Assembly (NCBI GenBank): GCA_022791755.1
Contig: JAAVZR010000009.1
Location: 1 to 64,000, forward strand
Length of the DNA stretch: 64,000 nt
Source of the DNA: Lachnospiraceae bacterium
GTDB taxonomy: Bacteria > Bacillota > Clostridia > Lachnospirales > Lachnospiraceae
Reading direction: 5' to 3'
The stretch's first letter is position 1, and each line of letters opens with the position of its first letter. Below the pieces are notes generated by a model. It was not told where the DNA came from and searched no databases. It was given only the letters and a program-made list of their open reading frames with translations. Position numbers and translations under genes: made by a program. Of the stretch, positions 35,233 through 44,784 are shown piece after piece.

Positions 35233-36291
35233 ATGTCAATATTAAGCGGAAAAACATTGATGATTACAGGCGGAACAGGATCCTTTGGAAATACTGTTTT
35301 GAACAAATTCCTCACCACAGACATTGGTGAAATAAGGATTTTTTCAAGGGATGAAAAGAAACAAGACGATATGCGCCATTTATATCAGGCTAAATTTTCA
35401 GGATATTCGGATAAAATTAAATTTTATATCGGTGATGTCAGAGATATTCAATCCATAAAAAATGCCATGCATGATGTGGATTTTATATTTCATGCCGCGG
35501 CATTGAAACAGGTTCCTTCCTGTGAATTTTTCCCGGTAGAGGCAGTGAAGACTAACGTGCTGGGGACGGAAAACGTACTGACGGCTGCTATTGAGGAAGG
35601 GGTTCAGAGAATCATCTGTCTTTCGACAGACAAGGCGGCATATCCTGTGAACGCTATGGGAGCTTCGAAAGCGATGATGGAAAAAGTTATTGTAGCCAAA
35701 AGCCGTACTATAAAACCTGAAAAAACGAAAATTTGTTGTACCCGGTATGGGAATGTTTTGTGCTCTCGCGGATCAGTAGTTCCGCTTTGGATAGATCAAA
35801 TCCGAAACAGAGAACCGATTACCGTTACGGCGCCGGAAATGACAAGGTTTGTTATGAGCTTACCCGAAGCGGTAGATTTGGTGCTGTTTGCGTTTGAAAA
35901 GGGTGAATCGGGAGATATTCTTGTTCAGAAAGCACCGGCCTGTACGATCGAAACCCTTGCCAGGGCAACGGTGGAAATATTTGATCCGGGTCATGAAATT
36001 AAGGTGATAGGCATACGCCATGGTGAGAAGATGTATGAGACGCTGCTTACTAATGAAGAATGTGCCCATGCGGTTGATTTAGGGAATTTTTATCGGGTTC
36101 CGTGTGATAAACGCAGTCTTAATTATGATAAATATTTTATTCATGGAGACGCTGAAAGAAATACTCTCTCAGAATTTAACAGTAACAATACAAAGCTTCT
36201 GAATGTGAAGGAAGTAAAAGAAAAATTGTTGTCGCTTAATTATATCCAGGATGAATTAGTAAATTGGGAAGTTAAACAGGGGAAAAAATGA
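35233..36291 (+). CDS. capE: UDP-N-acetylglucosamine 4,6-dehydratase/5-epimerase (CapE/WbjB-like)
   Basis: SGKTLMITGGTGSFGNTVLNKFL...MRHLYQ...FHAAALKQVPSCEFFPVEAVKTNVLGTENVL...STDKAAYPVNAMGASKAMMEKV. Confidence 0.88.
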   Translation: MSILSGKTLMITGGTGSFGNTVLNKFLTTDIGEIRIFSRDEKKQDDMRHLYQAKFSGYSDKIKFYIGDVRDIQSIKNAMHDVDFIFHAAALKQVPSCEFFPVEAVKTNVLGTENVLTAAIEEGVQRIICLSTDKAAYPVNAMGASKAMMEKVIVAKSRTIKPEKTKICCTRYGNVLCSRGSVVPLWIDQIRNREPITVTAPEMTRFVMSLPEAVDLVLFAFEKGESGDILVQKAPACTIETLARATVEIFDPGHEIKVIGIRHGEKMYETLLTNEECAHAVDLGNFYRVPCDKRSLNYDKYFIHGDAERNTLSEFNSNNTKLLNVKEVKEKLLSLNYIQDELVNWEVKQGKK

Positions 36292-37145
36292 AATTTTTAG
36301 TAATTGGTTGTAACGGCATGGCAGGACATATGATATCCGTATATTTAAACGAAAAGGGATATAATGTTATCGGATATGCCAGACAGAAATCCAGATTTGT
36401 CGATACGGTTATCGGGGACGCCACAGACTTTCATTTATTAAAAGATACGATTTTAAAAGGTAATTATGATACTGTGATTAATTGTGTAGGACTTTTAAAT
36501 CAGTTTGCGGAAAATAATCATCCCATGGCAGTTTTACTTAACGCGTATCTGCCTCATTATCTGGCACAGGCGACATTTCATACGGATACTCAGATCATAC
36601 AAATGAGTACAGACTGTGTGTTTTCGGGAAAGACGGGTGGCTATACTGAACAGTCGGTTCCGGATGGGAAGCTTTTTTATGACAGATCAAAAGCAATGGG
36701 AGAACTTGACGACGGTAAAAATATAACATTTCGAAACTCAATTATCGGACCGGATATTAAAGAAAGTGGAATAGGACTTTTAAACTGGTTTATGAAACAG
36801 AAGGAAGCGGTATACGGTTATACCAGGGCTATTTGGACGGGGCAGACTACTTTGCAGTTAGCAAAGACGATGGAAGCTGCGGCAAAAAGCAGAGCACATG
36901 GACTGTATAACGCCGTACCGGCGCGGTCTGTTAATAAATATGAATTACTTAATTTTTTTAATATGTATATTCGGCGTGAACCGATAAAGATTGAGCCCAT
37001 GGAAGAGTATGCGGTTGACAAATCATTAATACGGACCAGGTTTGATGGTTTTGATTATGTGATACCGGATTATGAGTTTATGGTGAAAGAATTAGGAGAC
37101 TGGATGCGGGCACATAAAGAATTGTACCCACACTATGAATTGTAA
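36288..37145 (+). CDS. RmlD-like/CapF-related SDR sugar reductase
   Basis: MKFLVIGCNGMAGHMISVYLNEKGYNVIGYAR...MSTDCVFSGKTGGYTE; ATGA overlap with capE. Confidence 0.8.
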   Translation: MKFLVIGCNGMAGHMISVYLNEKGYNVIGYARQKSRFVDTVIGDATDFHLLKDTILKGNYDTVINCVGLLNQFAENNHPMAVLLNAYLPHYLAQATFHTDTQIIQMSTDCVFSGKTGGYTEQSVPDGKLFYDRSKAMGELDDGKNITFRNSIIGPDIKESGIGLLNWFMKQKEAVYGYTRAIWTGQTTLQLAKTMEAAAKSRAHGLYNAVPARSVNKYELLNFFNMYIRREPIKIEPMEEYAVDKSLIRTRFDGFDYVIPDYEFMVKELGDWMRAHKELYPHYEL

Positions 37146-37156
37146 AGGAGACCGAG

Positions 37157-38293
37157 ATGGGAACAGTAAGAAAACTAAGGTTGATGACCATAGTTGGAAC
37201 ACGTCCGGAAATAATAAAAATGTCTGCTGTTATAAAGAAATGCGACCAATATTTTGACCATGTTTTAGTACACACAGGACAGAATTATGATTATACATTA
37301 AACGAAGTCTTTTTTAATGATTTAGGGCTTCGGGCCCCTGACTACTATCTAGGCGTTGCAGGTGAGAATATTGGACAGACGATGGGGAACGTAATTTCCA
37401 AATCGTATGAATTTATGATAAAGGTTAAGCCGGATGCAGTTATTGTTTTAGGCGATACGAATTCATGCCTTTCCGTTATTTCAGCGAAGAGATTAAAAAT
37501 CCCGGTATTTCATATGGAGGCGGGAAATCGTTGTAAGGATGAAAATCTTCCGGAGGAAGTGATTCGCAGGATTGTGGATGTGACAAGTGATGTGAATCTT
37601 TGCTACTCGGAAAATGCAAGAAAATACATTTTGGATTCTGGCGTCAGGCCTGAGTATACCTATGTTGTGGGATCGCCGATGGCTGAAGTACTGGATGCTG
37701 GTTTAGAGAGCATAGAGAACAGCAGTATAATGGAAAAGCTTGCGTTGACAGCAGGAAAATATATATTGCTTTCGGCTCATCGTGAAGAAAATATTGATAC
37801 TGAAGAAAATTTTTTTTCCTTGATGAATGCGGTAAACACGATGGCTGAAACATATGATATGCCTATTTTATATTCCTGTCATCCAAGAAGCAGAAAATAT
37901 ATCGATATTCGTAATTTTAAATTTGATAAGCGGGTGATCCAACATCAGCCGTTGGGCTTTTTCGATTATAATAAGCTTCAGAAAAACGCTTTTTGCGTAG
38001 TCTCGGATAGCGGAACCTTACCGGAAGAGAGTGCATATTTTAAGTTTCCGGCCGTTTCTATTCGTACATCAACGGAAAGACCGGAAGCGATGGAACGAGG
38101 CGTTTTTACTGTGGGATCTATTACTGCGGAACAGGTTCTTCAGGCAGTTGACCTTGCCGTAAGTATGCATGTTAACGGAGATGATGCCGGTAGCGTTCCT
38201 GCATATATAGATAATAATGTATCAACGAAGGTTGTGAAAATTATTCAGAGCTATGTTGGTATTATTAATAGAATGGTTTGGCGGAAGATATGA
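37157..38293 (+). CDS. wecB: Non-hydrolysing UDP-N-acetylglucosamine 2-epimerase (WecB/CapG-like)
   Basis: LMTIVGTRPEIIKMSAVIKKCDQYFDHVLVHTGQNYDYTLNEVFF...HMEAGNRCKDENLPEEVIRRIVD...SDSGTLPEESAYFKFPAVSIRTSTERPEAME. Confidence 0.92.
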   Translation: MGTVRKLRLMTIVGTRPEIIKMSAVIKKCDQYFDHVLVHTGQNYDYTLNEVFFNDLGLRAPDYYLGVAGENIGQTMGNVISKSYEFMIKVKPDAVIVLGDTNSCLSVISAKRLKIPVFHMEAGNRCKDENLPEEVIRRIVDVTSDVNLCYSENARKYILDSGVRPEYTYVVGSPMAEVLDAGLESIENSSIMEKLALTAGKYILLSAHREENIDTEENFFSLMNAVNTMAETYDMPILYSCHPRSRKYIDIRNFKFDKRVIQHQPLGFFDYNKLQKNAFCVVSDSGTLPEESAYFKFPAVSIRTSTERPEAMERGVFTVGSITAEQVLQAVDLAVSMHVNGDDAGSVPAYIDNNVSTKVVKIIQSYVGIINRMVWRKI

Positions 38294-38348
38294 TTTGGAA
38301 TATATTTCCGGCTTATGGCCGTCAACTGCCGATAAGAGGAAACCAGGC

Positions 38349-39242
38349 ATGGATAATAGTGTAAGTGTAATCATTCCATTTTATGAAGGGGTAGAATGGC
38401 TTTGTGAAGCTGTTGAAAGCGTGTTAAATCAGACGTATGCCGTTTCGGAAATAATAGTTGTAAATGATGGATCCAGGGAATCCGTAGAATATTTTTTGGA
38501 GAAGTATGGAGAAAAGATAATTTATATTTATAAAGAAAATGGCGGTCCTGCGTCGGCGCGCAATATGGGAATAGAGAGATCTACGGGGAAGTTCATAGCC
38601 TTTTTAGATTCTGATGATTTATGGCTTCCCAGAAAATTGGAATTACAAATTTTCGCTATGAAAAGTAAGAATGCTGTGTGGTCGCATACAGGATATGAAA
38701 CATTTGATACCTTAAGTAAAAACAAAGACACAGTTAAGCGAGTTTCTATATCTGAGTTTTCAGGTGATATTTTTCCTAAAATGTTATATTTTAATCCGCT
38801 GGCAACACCTGGGATCGTTATTGATGGGGAATTGCTCAGAAATAATATAAATTGGAGATTTAATAAAGATATGCGCTATGGACAAGATCAGTATTTATGG
38901 ATGTGCATAGCTCCAAAACATGAAATATTGGCAATAGATGAAGTACTTGTACGGGTACGAATGCGAGGGAATAATGCTGCTTTGCGAGCCAGAGTGCAAT
39001 TACGAGCCAAGGCTATTATTTACGATAATATACTAAAAGGCAACCGGGAATATTTAGGGCAGCTGTCTTTTATTGGAAAGAGTGCCTTTGGCTTATGTAT
39101 ATGTGGCGAAAAGATATTGACTTTTTTTGAAAAGAAAACTGAAAAGAATACGGTTATCTTAGAAAACATATCAAGATGCTTGTATATATTGCCGTGGTGC
39201 ATGTTTAAGATAGCATATATCTATTGTAGGCATAAAGAGTAA
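38349..39242 (+). CDS. Glycosyltransferase family 2
   Basis: MDNSVSVIIPFYEGVEWLCEAVESVLNQTYAVSEIIVVNDGSRE...FIAFLDSDDLWLPRKLE; ATG at 38349 preferred over 38253. Confidence 0.9.
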   Translation: MDNSVSVIIPFYEGVEWLCEAVESVLNQTYAVSEIIVVNDGSRESVEYFLEKYGEKIIYIYKENGGPASARNMGIERSTGKFIAFLDSDDLWLPRKLELQIFAMKSKNAVWSHTGYETFDTLSKNKDTVKRVSISEFSGDIFPKMLYFNPLATPGIVIDGELLRNNINWRFNKDMRYGQDQYLWMCIAPKHEILAIDEVLVRVRMRGNNAALRARVQLRAKAIIYDNILKGNREYLGQLSFIGKSAFGLCICGEKILTFFEKKTEKNTVILENISRCLYILPWCMFKIAYIYCRHKE

Positions 39243-39263
39243 AAAATGAAGTGGAGAAAATAG

Positions 39264-40577
39264 ATGAATGAAATGTCAAAAGCATATAAATTGCCAATGA
39301 AGGTAATACAGATCTATTTGTTTACTACCATTATACTCTATGTTTTTGGTCCATGGCAGTGGAAAGATTTAAATATGGCCCTGACCGTAGGCTTGCTTCT
39401 GAGTTACCAGACAGCACTATATTTGGGGTATAGATACAGTTCAATAGGTTATATGAAACGTAAGACAAGAACGGTTTATTTCAGTAAACATGCATTACAA
39501 ATGATAATTTTGCTCGGCTTTGCTGTGACTTTATTGCAATGTATCAGGACAATAGGGTCTGTTAATATTTCTTCGATTCTAAAGCAGGTTTTACAGGGCT
39601 TGACAGATGCGGCATCTCAGTACAGGGCGAGCAAAGAAGTAACGAATAAATTTGGAGGTGCGGCTGCAACTTATTTTATTGTTTTAACAGCACCTATCAC
39701 CTGGATGGCGATACCATTATCTATCCGGCATTTTAAGGAGCTGAATATGCTCTTCAGGGTAATTGCCATTGCCAATATTTTTCTGGAGGTTTCCAGATGG
39801 CTTGCTATCGGTACGAATAAGGGAATTATTGATATCTTAATTATTGCGGTATGCATGATTTATTTAAACAGTATTGCTAAATGTATTAAAAAAAGGAGTA
39901 ATCTAAATAAAAGTAAGACACATATATTAATTATAGGAGTTGTTCTGACAGTCATAGGACTCTATATTTTTGAAAACAATGTTGGTAGTCGTATTAATAG
40001 TAACTGGAGAAATTATGAGATTACTAATGGCAATACACCGATAAATTATGATTCTCTGTTAATGCAATTACTGCCTCCCGGATTAAGTACCATATTAATA
40101 CTTGTTGCATCCTATTTGACTCAGGGATACTATGCATTTTCTTTATGCCGGTCTGTTGAATGGATTCCTATGTTTGGAACAGGAAATTCGATGTTTATAA
40201 TAGAAAATATTCGGGATCTGTTTGGATTTAGTTTGTATGATTATACATATCAGACGAGAATAGCATGCTTTAATTGGGACCCGTTTGTAAACTGGCATTC
40301 ATTTTATGTATGGTTAGCAAATGATTTCAGTATTATAGGTGTTATTTTCGTTATGTTTATATTGGGATATCTTTTTTGCCAGGTAGTTCAGGATGCCATC
40401 ATAAAAGGCGACGACCTGGCGATTGTTTTGTTTTGCTTATTTGCGATCATGTTTATTTACTTACCGGCAAACAATCAAATACTGTCATATCCCACAACAT
40501 TCATGGCTTTTTGGGTGATATTGATTATTTGGAAGATTACAAGAAAGTATAAGTTGCGCATTGGAAGTAAAGTGTAA
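39264..40577 (+). CDS. O-antigen/oligosaccharide repeat-unit polymerase (Wzy-like)
   Basis: Polytopic hydrophobic protein in a capsule operon; TKGIIDILIIAVCMIYL..., large loop, ...WHSFYVWLANDFSIIGVIFVMFILGYLF. Confidence 0.8.
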   Translation: MNEMSKAYKLPMKVIQIYLFTTIILYVFGPWQWKDLNMALTVGLLLSYQTALYLGYRYSSIGYMKRKTRTVYFSKHALQMIILLGFAVTLLQCIRTIGSVNISSILKQVLQGLTDAASQYRASKEVTNKFGGAAATYFIVLTAPITWMAIPLSIRHFKELNMLFRVIAIANIFLEVSRWLAIGTNKGIIDILIIAVCMIYLNSIAKCIKKRSNLNKSKTHILIIGVVLTVIGLYIFENNVGSRINSNWRNYEITNGNTPINYDSLLMQLLPPGLSTILILVASYLTQGYYAFSLCRSVEWIPMFGTGNSMFIIENIRDLFGFSLYDYTYQTRIACFNWDPFVNWHSFYVWLANDFSIIGVIFVMFILGYLFCQVVQDAIIKGDDLAIVLFCLFAIMFIYLPANNQILSYPTTFMAFWVILIIWKITRKYKLRIGSKV

Positions 40578-40579
40578 TT

Positions 40580-41848
40580 ATGAAGAATATTGTTGTTTTG
40601 CTTAGAAATTATAAACCCTATAATTCTGCTATTGGGATATGCATGAGTAATGTGATTGATATATTGAAAAAAAACGCTCATATCTATGTGATCTGCGAAA
40701 AAACTAAGATAAATGAGGAAAACCGGGAAATCATCGAGGGAGAAACGGTTATTAGATTTTTATCCAGGCAGTCATATTTCAGGAAAAAAAATGAAAATAA
40801 GATAGAAAGTTCAGAGGGATTTAAAAAAAAGTGGTACTTTTTTATGCTTCAAATGATCCGGTTTGCATACAATATAAAATTTCTGTTATCAAAACATAGC
40901 ATTCAGACAGACTTGGCAGATTGCTTCTTCACTGCGTTAGAGTCGATACCGGATAAAATAGACATGATAGTCCCGACATGTATGCCTGTCGAATCGCTTA
41001 TGGCAGCACATCGTTATTGTTCCATTCATAAAGAAGTGTTTTTTTTGCCGGTTCTGTTTGATAAGTTTGCAGACAACGGAACTCTGCATCGATTTACTTT
41101 TAATAAGAAGTTAAAATGGAAAGCAAACCAGAGCATAGAGTATGAAGCTTTTTCTGATATTCAATGCAGGAAAATTTTATATGTCGAGGCCTGGGAAAAT
41201 TATCTCAAACAAAATTATCCTCAGATTTTAAAGAAAATCGTTTTGATAGAGCATCCTCTTTTAAAACCAATCACTACGGATTTGAACGTTAATTTTGAAA
41301 AAGACAGAATTAATTGTGTGTACACGGGGACGTTAACCGTCGCTGGAAGAAATCCTTTGGCCGCATTGGAAATGATAAAAAGGCTGCATAAAATTAACCG
41401 TCGAATAAAATTTCATGTATATGGATCCGGGGACGCATTACCCATTGTCAAACGATTTACTTCCGAGGATAGAAATGTATTTGAATTGCATGGTGCGGTT
41501 TCTTCGGAAAAGGCACATGCGGCAATGAAAAATGCTCAGATTTTAATATCGATTGGTAATGAAGATATCACACAGACTCCAAGTAAAATATTTGAATATA
41601 TGTCCTGCGGCAAAATCATTATCCATATTGCCAAAAAAGAAGAGGATCCGGTTCTGGAGGTGTTAAGAAAATATCCTCTGTCGCTTTGCTTTGTGGAGAA
41701 AAAAGACAAGATTCAGCAGCAGGTTGAAGAAGCAAATGATTTTATCGTTAAAAATTTAGATACTCATGTAAGTTATGAGAAAATCAGAGAAGTATTTCCG
41801 ACGGCATTACCGGAATATACGTCAAATTTAATTATAAGTGAGTGTTAA
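40580..41848 (+). CDS. GT4-like glycosyltransferase
   Basis: C-terminal GT-B features (VYTGTLTVAGRNPLAALEMIKRLHKINRRIKFHVYGSG...SIGNEDITQTPSKIFEYMSCGKIIIHI). Confidence 0.8.
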   Translation: MKNIVVLLRNYKPYNSAIGICMSNVIDILKKNAHIYVICEKTKINEENREIIEGETVIRFLSRQSYFRKKNENKIESSEGFKKKWYFFMLQMIRFAYNIKFLLSKHSIQTDLADCFFTALESIPDKIDMIVPTCMPVESLMAAHRYCSIHKEVFFLPVLFDKFADNGTLHRFTFNKKLKWKANQSIEYEAFSDIQCRKILYVEAWENYLKQNYPQILKKIVLIEHPLLKPITTDLNVNFEKDRINCVYTGTLTVAGRNPLAALEMIKRLHKINRRIKFHVYGSGDALPIVKRFTSEDRNVFELHGAVSSEKAHAAMKNAQILISIGNEDITQTPSKIFEYMSCGKIIIHIAKKEEDPVLEVLRKYPLSLCFVEKKDKIQQQVEEANDFIVKNLDTHVSYEKIREVFPTALPEYTSNLIISEC

Positions 41849-41866
41849 GGGATAAGGGAGAAAAAT

Positions 41867-43186
41867 ATGTCGCTGTATGAAAAGATTGTTAATAAAGACG
41901 AAAAAATTGCACTGGTCGGCTTAGGATATGTCGGCATGCCGATCGCAGTGGCTTTTGCAAAAAAAGCAAATGTTATTGGATATGATTTAAATGCGAGGAA
42001 AATTGAACTTTACAGACAGGGGATGGATCCGACAAAAGAGGTGGGAGAGGAGGGCATGAGGGCTACCACGGTTGAATTTACCGCAGATGAAAAAAAACTG
42101 CGGGAAGCAAAATTTATTATCATTGCGGTTCCCACTCCTGTGAATACAGATCATACCCCAGATTTGACTCCGGTTATTGGCGCGTCTGAGATTGTAGGTC
42201 GTAATCTGACCAAAGGCGCGATTGTCGTATATGAGTCAACGGTTTATCCGGGATGCACGGAAGACATCTGTATTCCGATTCTGGAAAAGGAATCCGGATT
42301 GAAGTGCGGCGCGGATTTCAAAATTGGTTATTCGCCGGAACGTATTAATCCTGGCGATAAGATACATCGTCTGGAAAACATTCATAAAATTGTTTCAGGT
42401 ATGGACGCGGAATCACTTGAAGAAATTAAGAATATATATAATCTTGTTATAGAAGTTGGAACATACCCCGTTTCCAATATTAAAACAGCAGAAGCGATCA
42501 AAGTTGTTGAAAACAGTCAGCGTGATATCAACATTGCTTTTATGAATGAACTGGCGATGGTTTTTGACAGAATGGGTATCGATACAAACGAAGTTGTCGA
42601 TGGTATGAATACAAAATGGAATGCACTTGGCTTTCGTCCAGGCCTTGTAGGAGGGCATTGTATCGGAGTAGATCCATATTATTTTACGTATGAAGCAGAA
42701 AAACTTGGGTATCACAGTCAGATTATTTTAAATGGCCGCATCGTAAATGACAGTATGGGAGATTATATTGCTGATGCCGCAGTAAAACAGATGATTGTTG
42801 CAGGCCAGGCCCCGAAAAAATCAAAGGTTGTTATTTTGGGGCTGACATTTAAGGAAAACTGCCCTGATATAAGAAACAGTAAAGTGAAAGATGTGATTAA
42901 GAGGCTTAGAATATACGGAATCAACCCTGTTATAATAGACCCCTGGGCTGATGAAGAGGATGCCATAAGGGAATATGGCATTGAACTGAAACATATGGAA
43001 GATGCCAAAGATGCCGACAGTATAATTATTACAGTTGCTCACAATGAATTTAAGAATATGAGTCTTAAATATATGAAAGATATTTATAAAGACGGACCAG
43101 ATGATGAAAAAGTGTTAATTGATGTCAAGGGGATCTTTAAAGTTTCGGATCTGGAGTCGTCAGGAATTAGATACTGGAGACTGTAA
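41867..43186 (+). CDS. Nucleotide sugar dehydrogenase (TviB/WbpA/CapL-like)
   Basis: KIALVGLGYVGMPIAVAFAKKANVIGYDLNARKIELYRQGMDPTKEVGEE...GYSPERINPGDK...GLVGGHCIGVDPYYFTYEAEKLGYHSQIILNGR. Confidence 0.9.
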   Translation: MSLYEKIVNKDEKIALVGLGYVGMPIAVAFAKKANVIGYDLNARKIELYRQGMDPTKEVGEEGMRATTVEFTADEKKLREAKFIIIAVPTPVNTDHTPDLTPVIGASEIVGRNLTKGAIVVYESTVYPGCTEDICIPILEKESGLKCGADFKIGYSPERINPGDKIHRLENIHKIVSGMDAESLEEIKNIYNLVIEVGTYPVSNIKTAEAIKVVENSQRDINIAFMNELAMVFDRMGIDTNEVVDGMNTKWNALGFRPGLVGGHCIGVDPYYFTYEAEKLGYHSQIILNGRIVNDSMGDYIADAAVKQMIVAGQAPKKSKVVILGLTFKENCPDIRNSKVKDVIKRLRIYGINPVIIDPWADEEDAIREYGIELKHMEDAKDADSIIITVAHNEFKNMSLKYMKDIYKDGPDDEKVLIDVKGIFKVSDLESSGIRYWRL

Positions 43187-43237
43187 GATAGAAAACGGTA
43201 TTAAGTAAATATAGCAGAAGGAGAAGGAAGCATACCT

Positions 43238-44644
43238 ATGTTTTGTAAAAAGAAAACGATAATGGATATTCTCAGGGTTTCCGTGAGTAATATCATAAAA
43301 TTGTTATCGGGCATTTTAGTAGGCTTCTTACTTCCCAGAATTATCGGAGTTACTGATTATGGGTATTATAAGACATTTACATTATACTCTACTTATGTAG
43401 GTTTATTTCATCTGGGAATCTGCGACGGAATATACTTAAAATATGGCGGTAAAAATTACGAGGAGCTAGATAAAAAAAAGTTTCGTAAATACAGCTGTTT
43501 TTTTGTAATAGTTGAAGGAATAATTGCTTTAATAATAATGATCTGCGGCGCTGTGTTTTTAGCGGGAGAATATCGTTTTATATTTATCTGCTTATCAGCG
43601 TACCTCTTTTTTACAAATATTACCGGATATTATCAGATTATATCACAGATCACCAGTAGGTTTCGTGAGCTTTCCCACAGAAATGTAATTCAGTCCTTGC
43701 TAATGGCTGTCTCCGTTGTAGGGATATGGGCGATTAATAAGTATTTTGAGATAAAGATTTCCTATCGGATATACACGCTTATATATATTTTTATCACAGC
43801 TGTTCTTGCGGTGTGGTATATGGGTACATATAGGGATATTTCTTTTGGAAATCGAGATAAAACTTATAAAGTCAGCGGAGATATTTATTGTTTTATAAGA
43901 ACAGGTTTCCCATTGACCGTGGCAAATTTGTGTTCCTCTCTGATTCTGACGTTAGACAGACAATTTGTAAATGTTTTGTTTGACACAGATACATATGCGG
44001 TGTATGCGTTTGCCTACAATATGTTATCGCTGGTTACGACTGCAATAGCAGCTGTTTCTACGGTAATTTATCCCGAATTAAAACAGAAAGATGAGAAGAA
44101 ATTATTTGAATTATATCCCTTTTTGCTCATGGTAGTTTTATGCCTGGTGTTCGCATGCCTTACGATATATTTTCCTTTATGCGCATTTGTCGAATGGTTT
44201 TTGCCAAAGTATACAGGATCAATAAGAATATTCAGAGTGATTTTTCCTGGGTTAGCGATCAGCTCTGCTGTGACAATTATTATACATAATTATTATAAAG
44301 CTATTGGACGCAGTTTTTCGTTTTTTATAAAAAGTATTGTAGTTCTGATAACGTCAACAATAGCGAATGCTATAGCATACGTTTTTTGGGGAACGACAAT
44401 TTCTGTTTCTGTTGCATCGATTATATGTATGATTTTTTGGTACTTATTTACGGAAAGACTGATTATACGGGAATTTAAGGTTCTCTGGAAGAAGAATTGC
44501 TTATATTTGATCGTAATGATATTTGCATTTTATACTGTGAGTTTAGTGAATAATTATTTGCTTGGATGTCTTTTGTATATAGCATTTTTTGGAATAATTA
44601 CCTTTGGTTTTTACAGAAGACAAATTGGCAATGTAAGAAGATGA
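43238..44644 (+). CDS. Polysaccharide flippase (Wzx-like)
   Basis: MATE/PST-like multi-TM protein (SNIIKLLSGILVGFLLPRIIGVTDYGYYKTFTLYSTYVGLFHLGICDGIYLKYGGK). Confidence 0.88.
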   Translation: MFCKKKTIMDILRVSVSNIIKLLSGILVGFLLPRIIGVTDYGYYKTFTLYSTYVGLFHLGICDGIYLKYGGKNYEELDKKKFRKYSCFFVIVEGIIALIIMICGAVFLAGEYRFIFICLSAYLFFTNITGYYQIISQITSRFRELSHRNVIQSLLMAVSVVGIWAINKYFEIKISYRIYTLIYIFITAVLAVWYMGTYRDISFGNRDKTYKVSGDIYCFIRTGFPLTVANLCSSLILTLDRQFVNVLFDTDTYAVYAFAYNMLSLVTTAIAAVSTVIYPELKQKDEKKLFELYPFLLMVVLCLVFACLTIYFPLCAFVEWFLPKYTGSIRIFRVIFPGLAISSAVTIIIHNYYKAIGRSFSFFIKSIVVLITSTIANAIAYVFWGTTISVSVASIICMIFWYLFTERLIIREFKVLWKKNCLYLIVMIFAFYTVSLVNNYLLGCLLYIAFFGIITFGFYRRQIGNVRR

Positions 44645-44784
44645 AAAACCGTAAAAAATTTCATCTGGATAGCCGGCTTAAGTAAATGGCCCAGCCGGGA
44701 AACTCCTCCATTTCACAAAATCTTTACTTGTAACCTCCCCTAATCTCCTGTATAATTGCCATACAGAAGGAGAATGATACGCCC

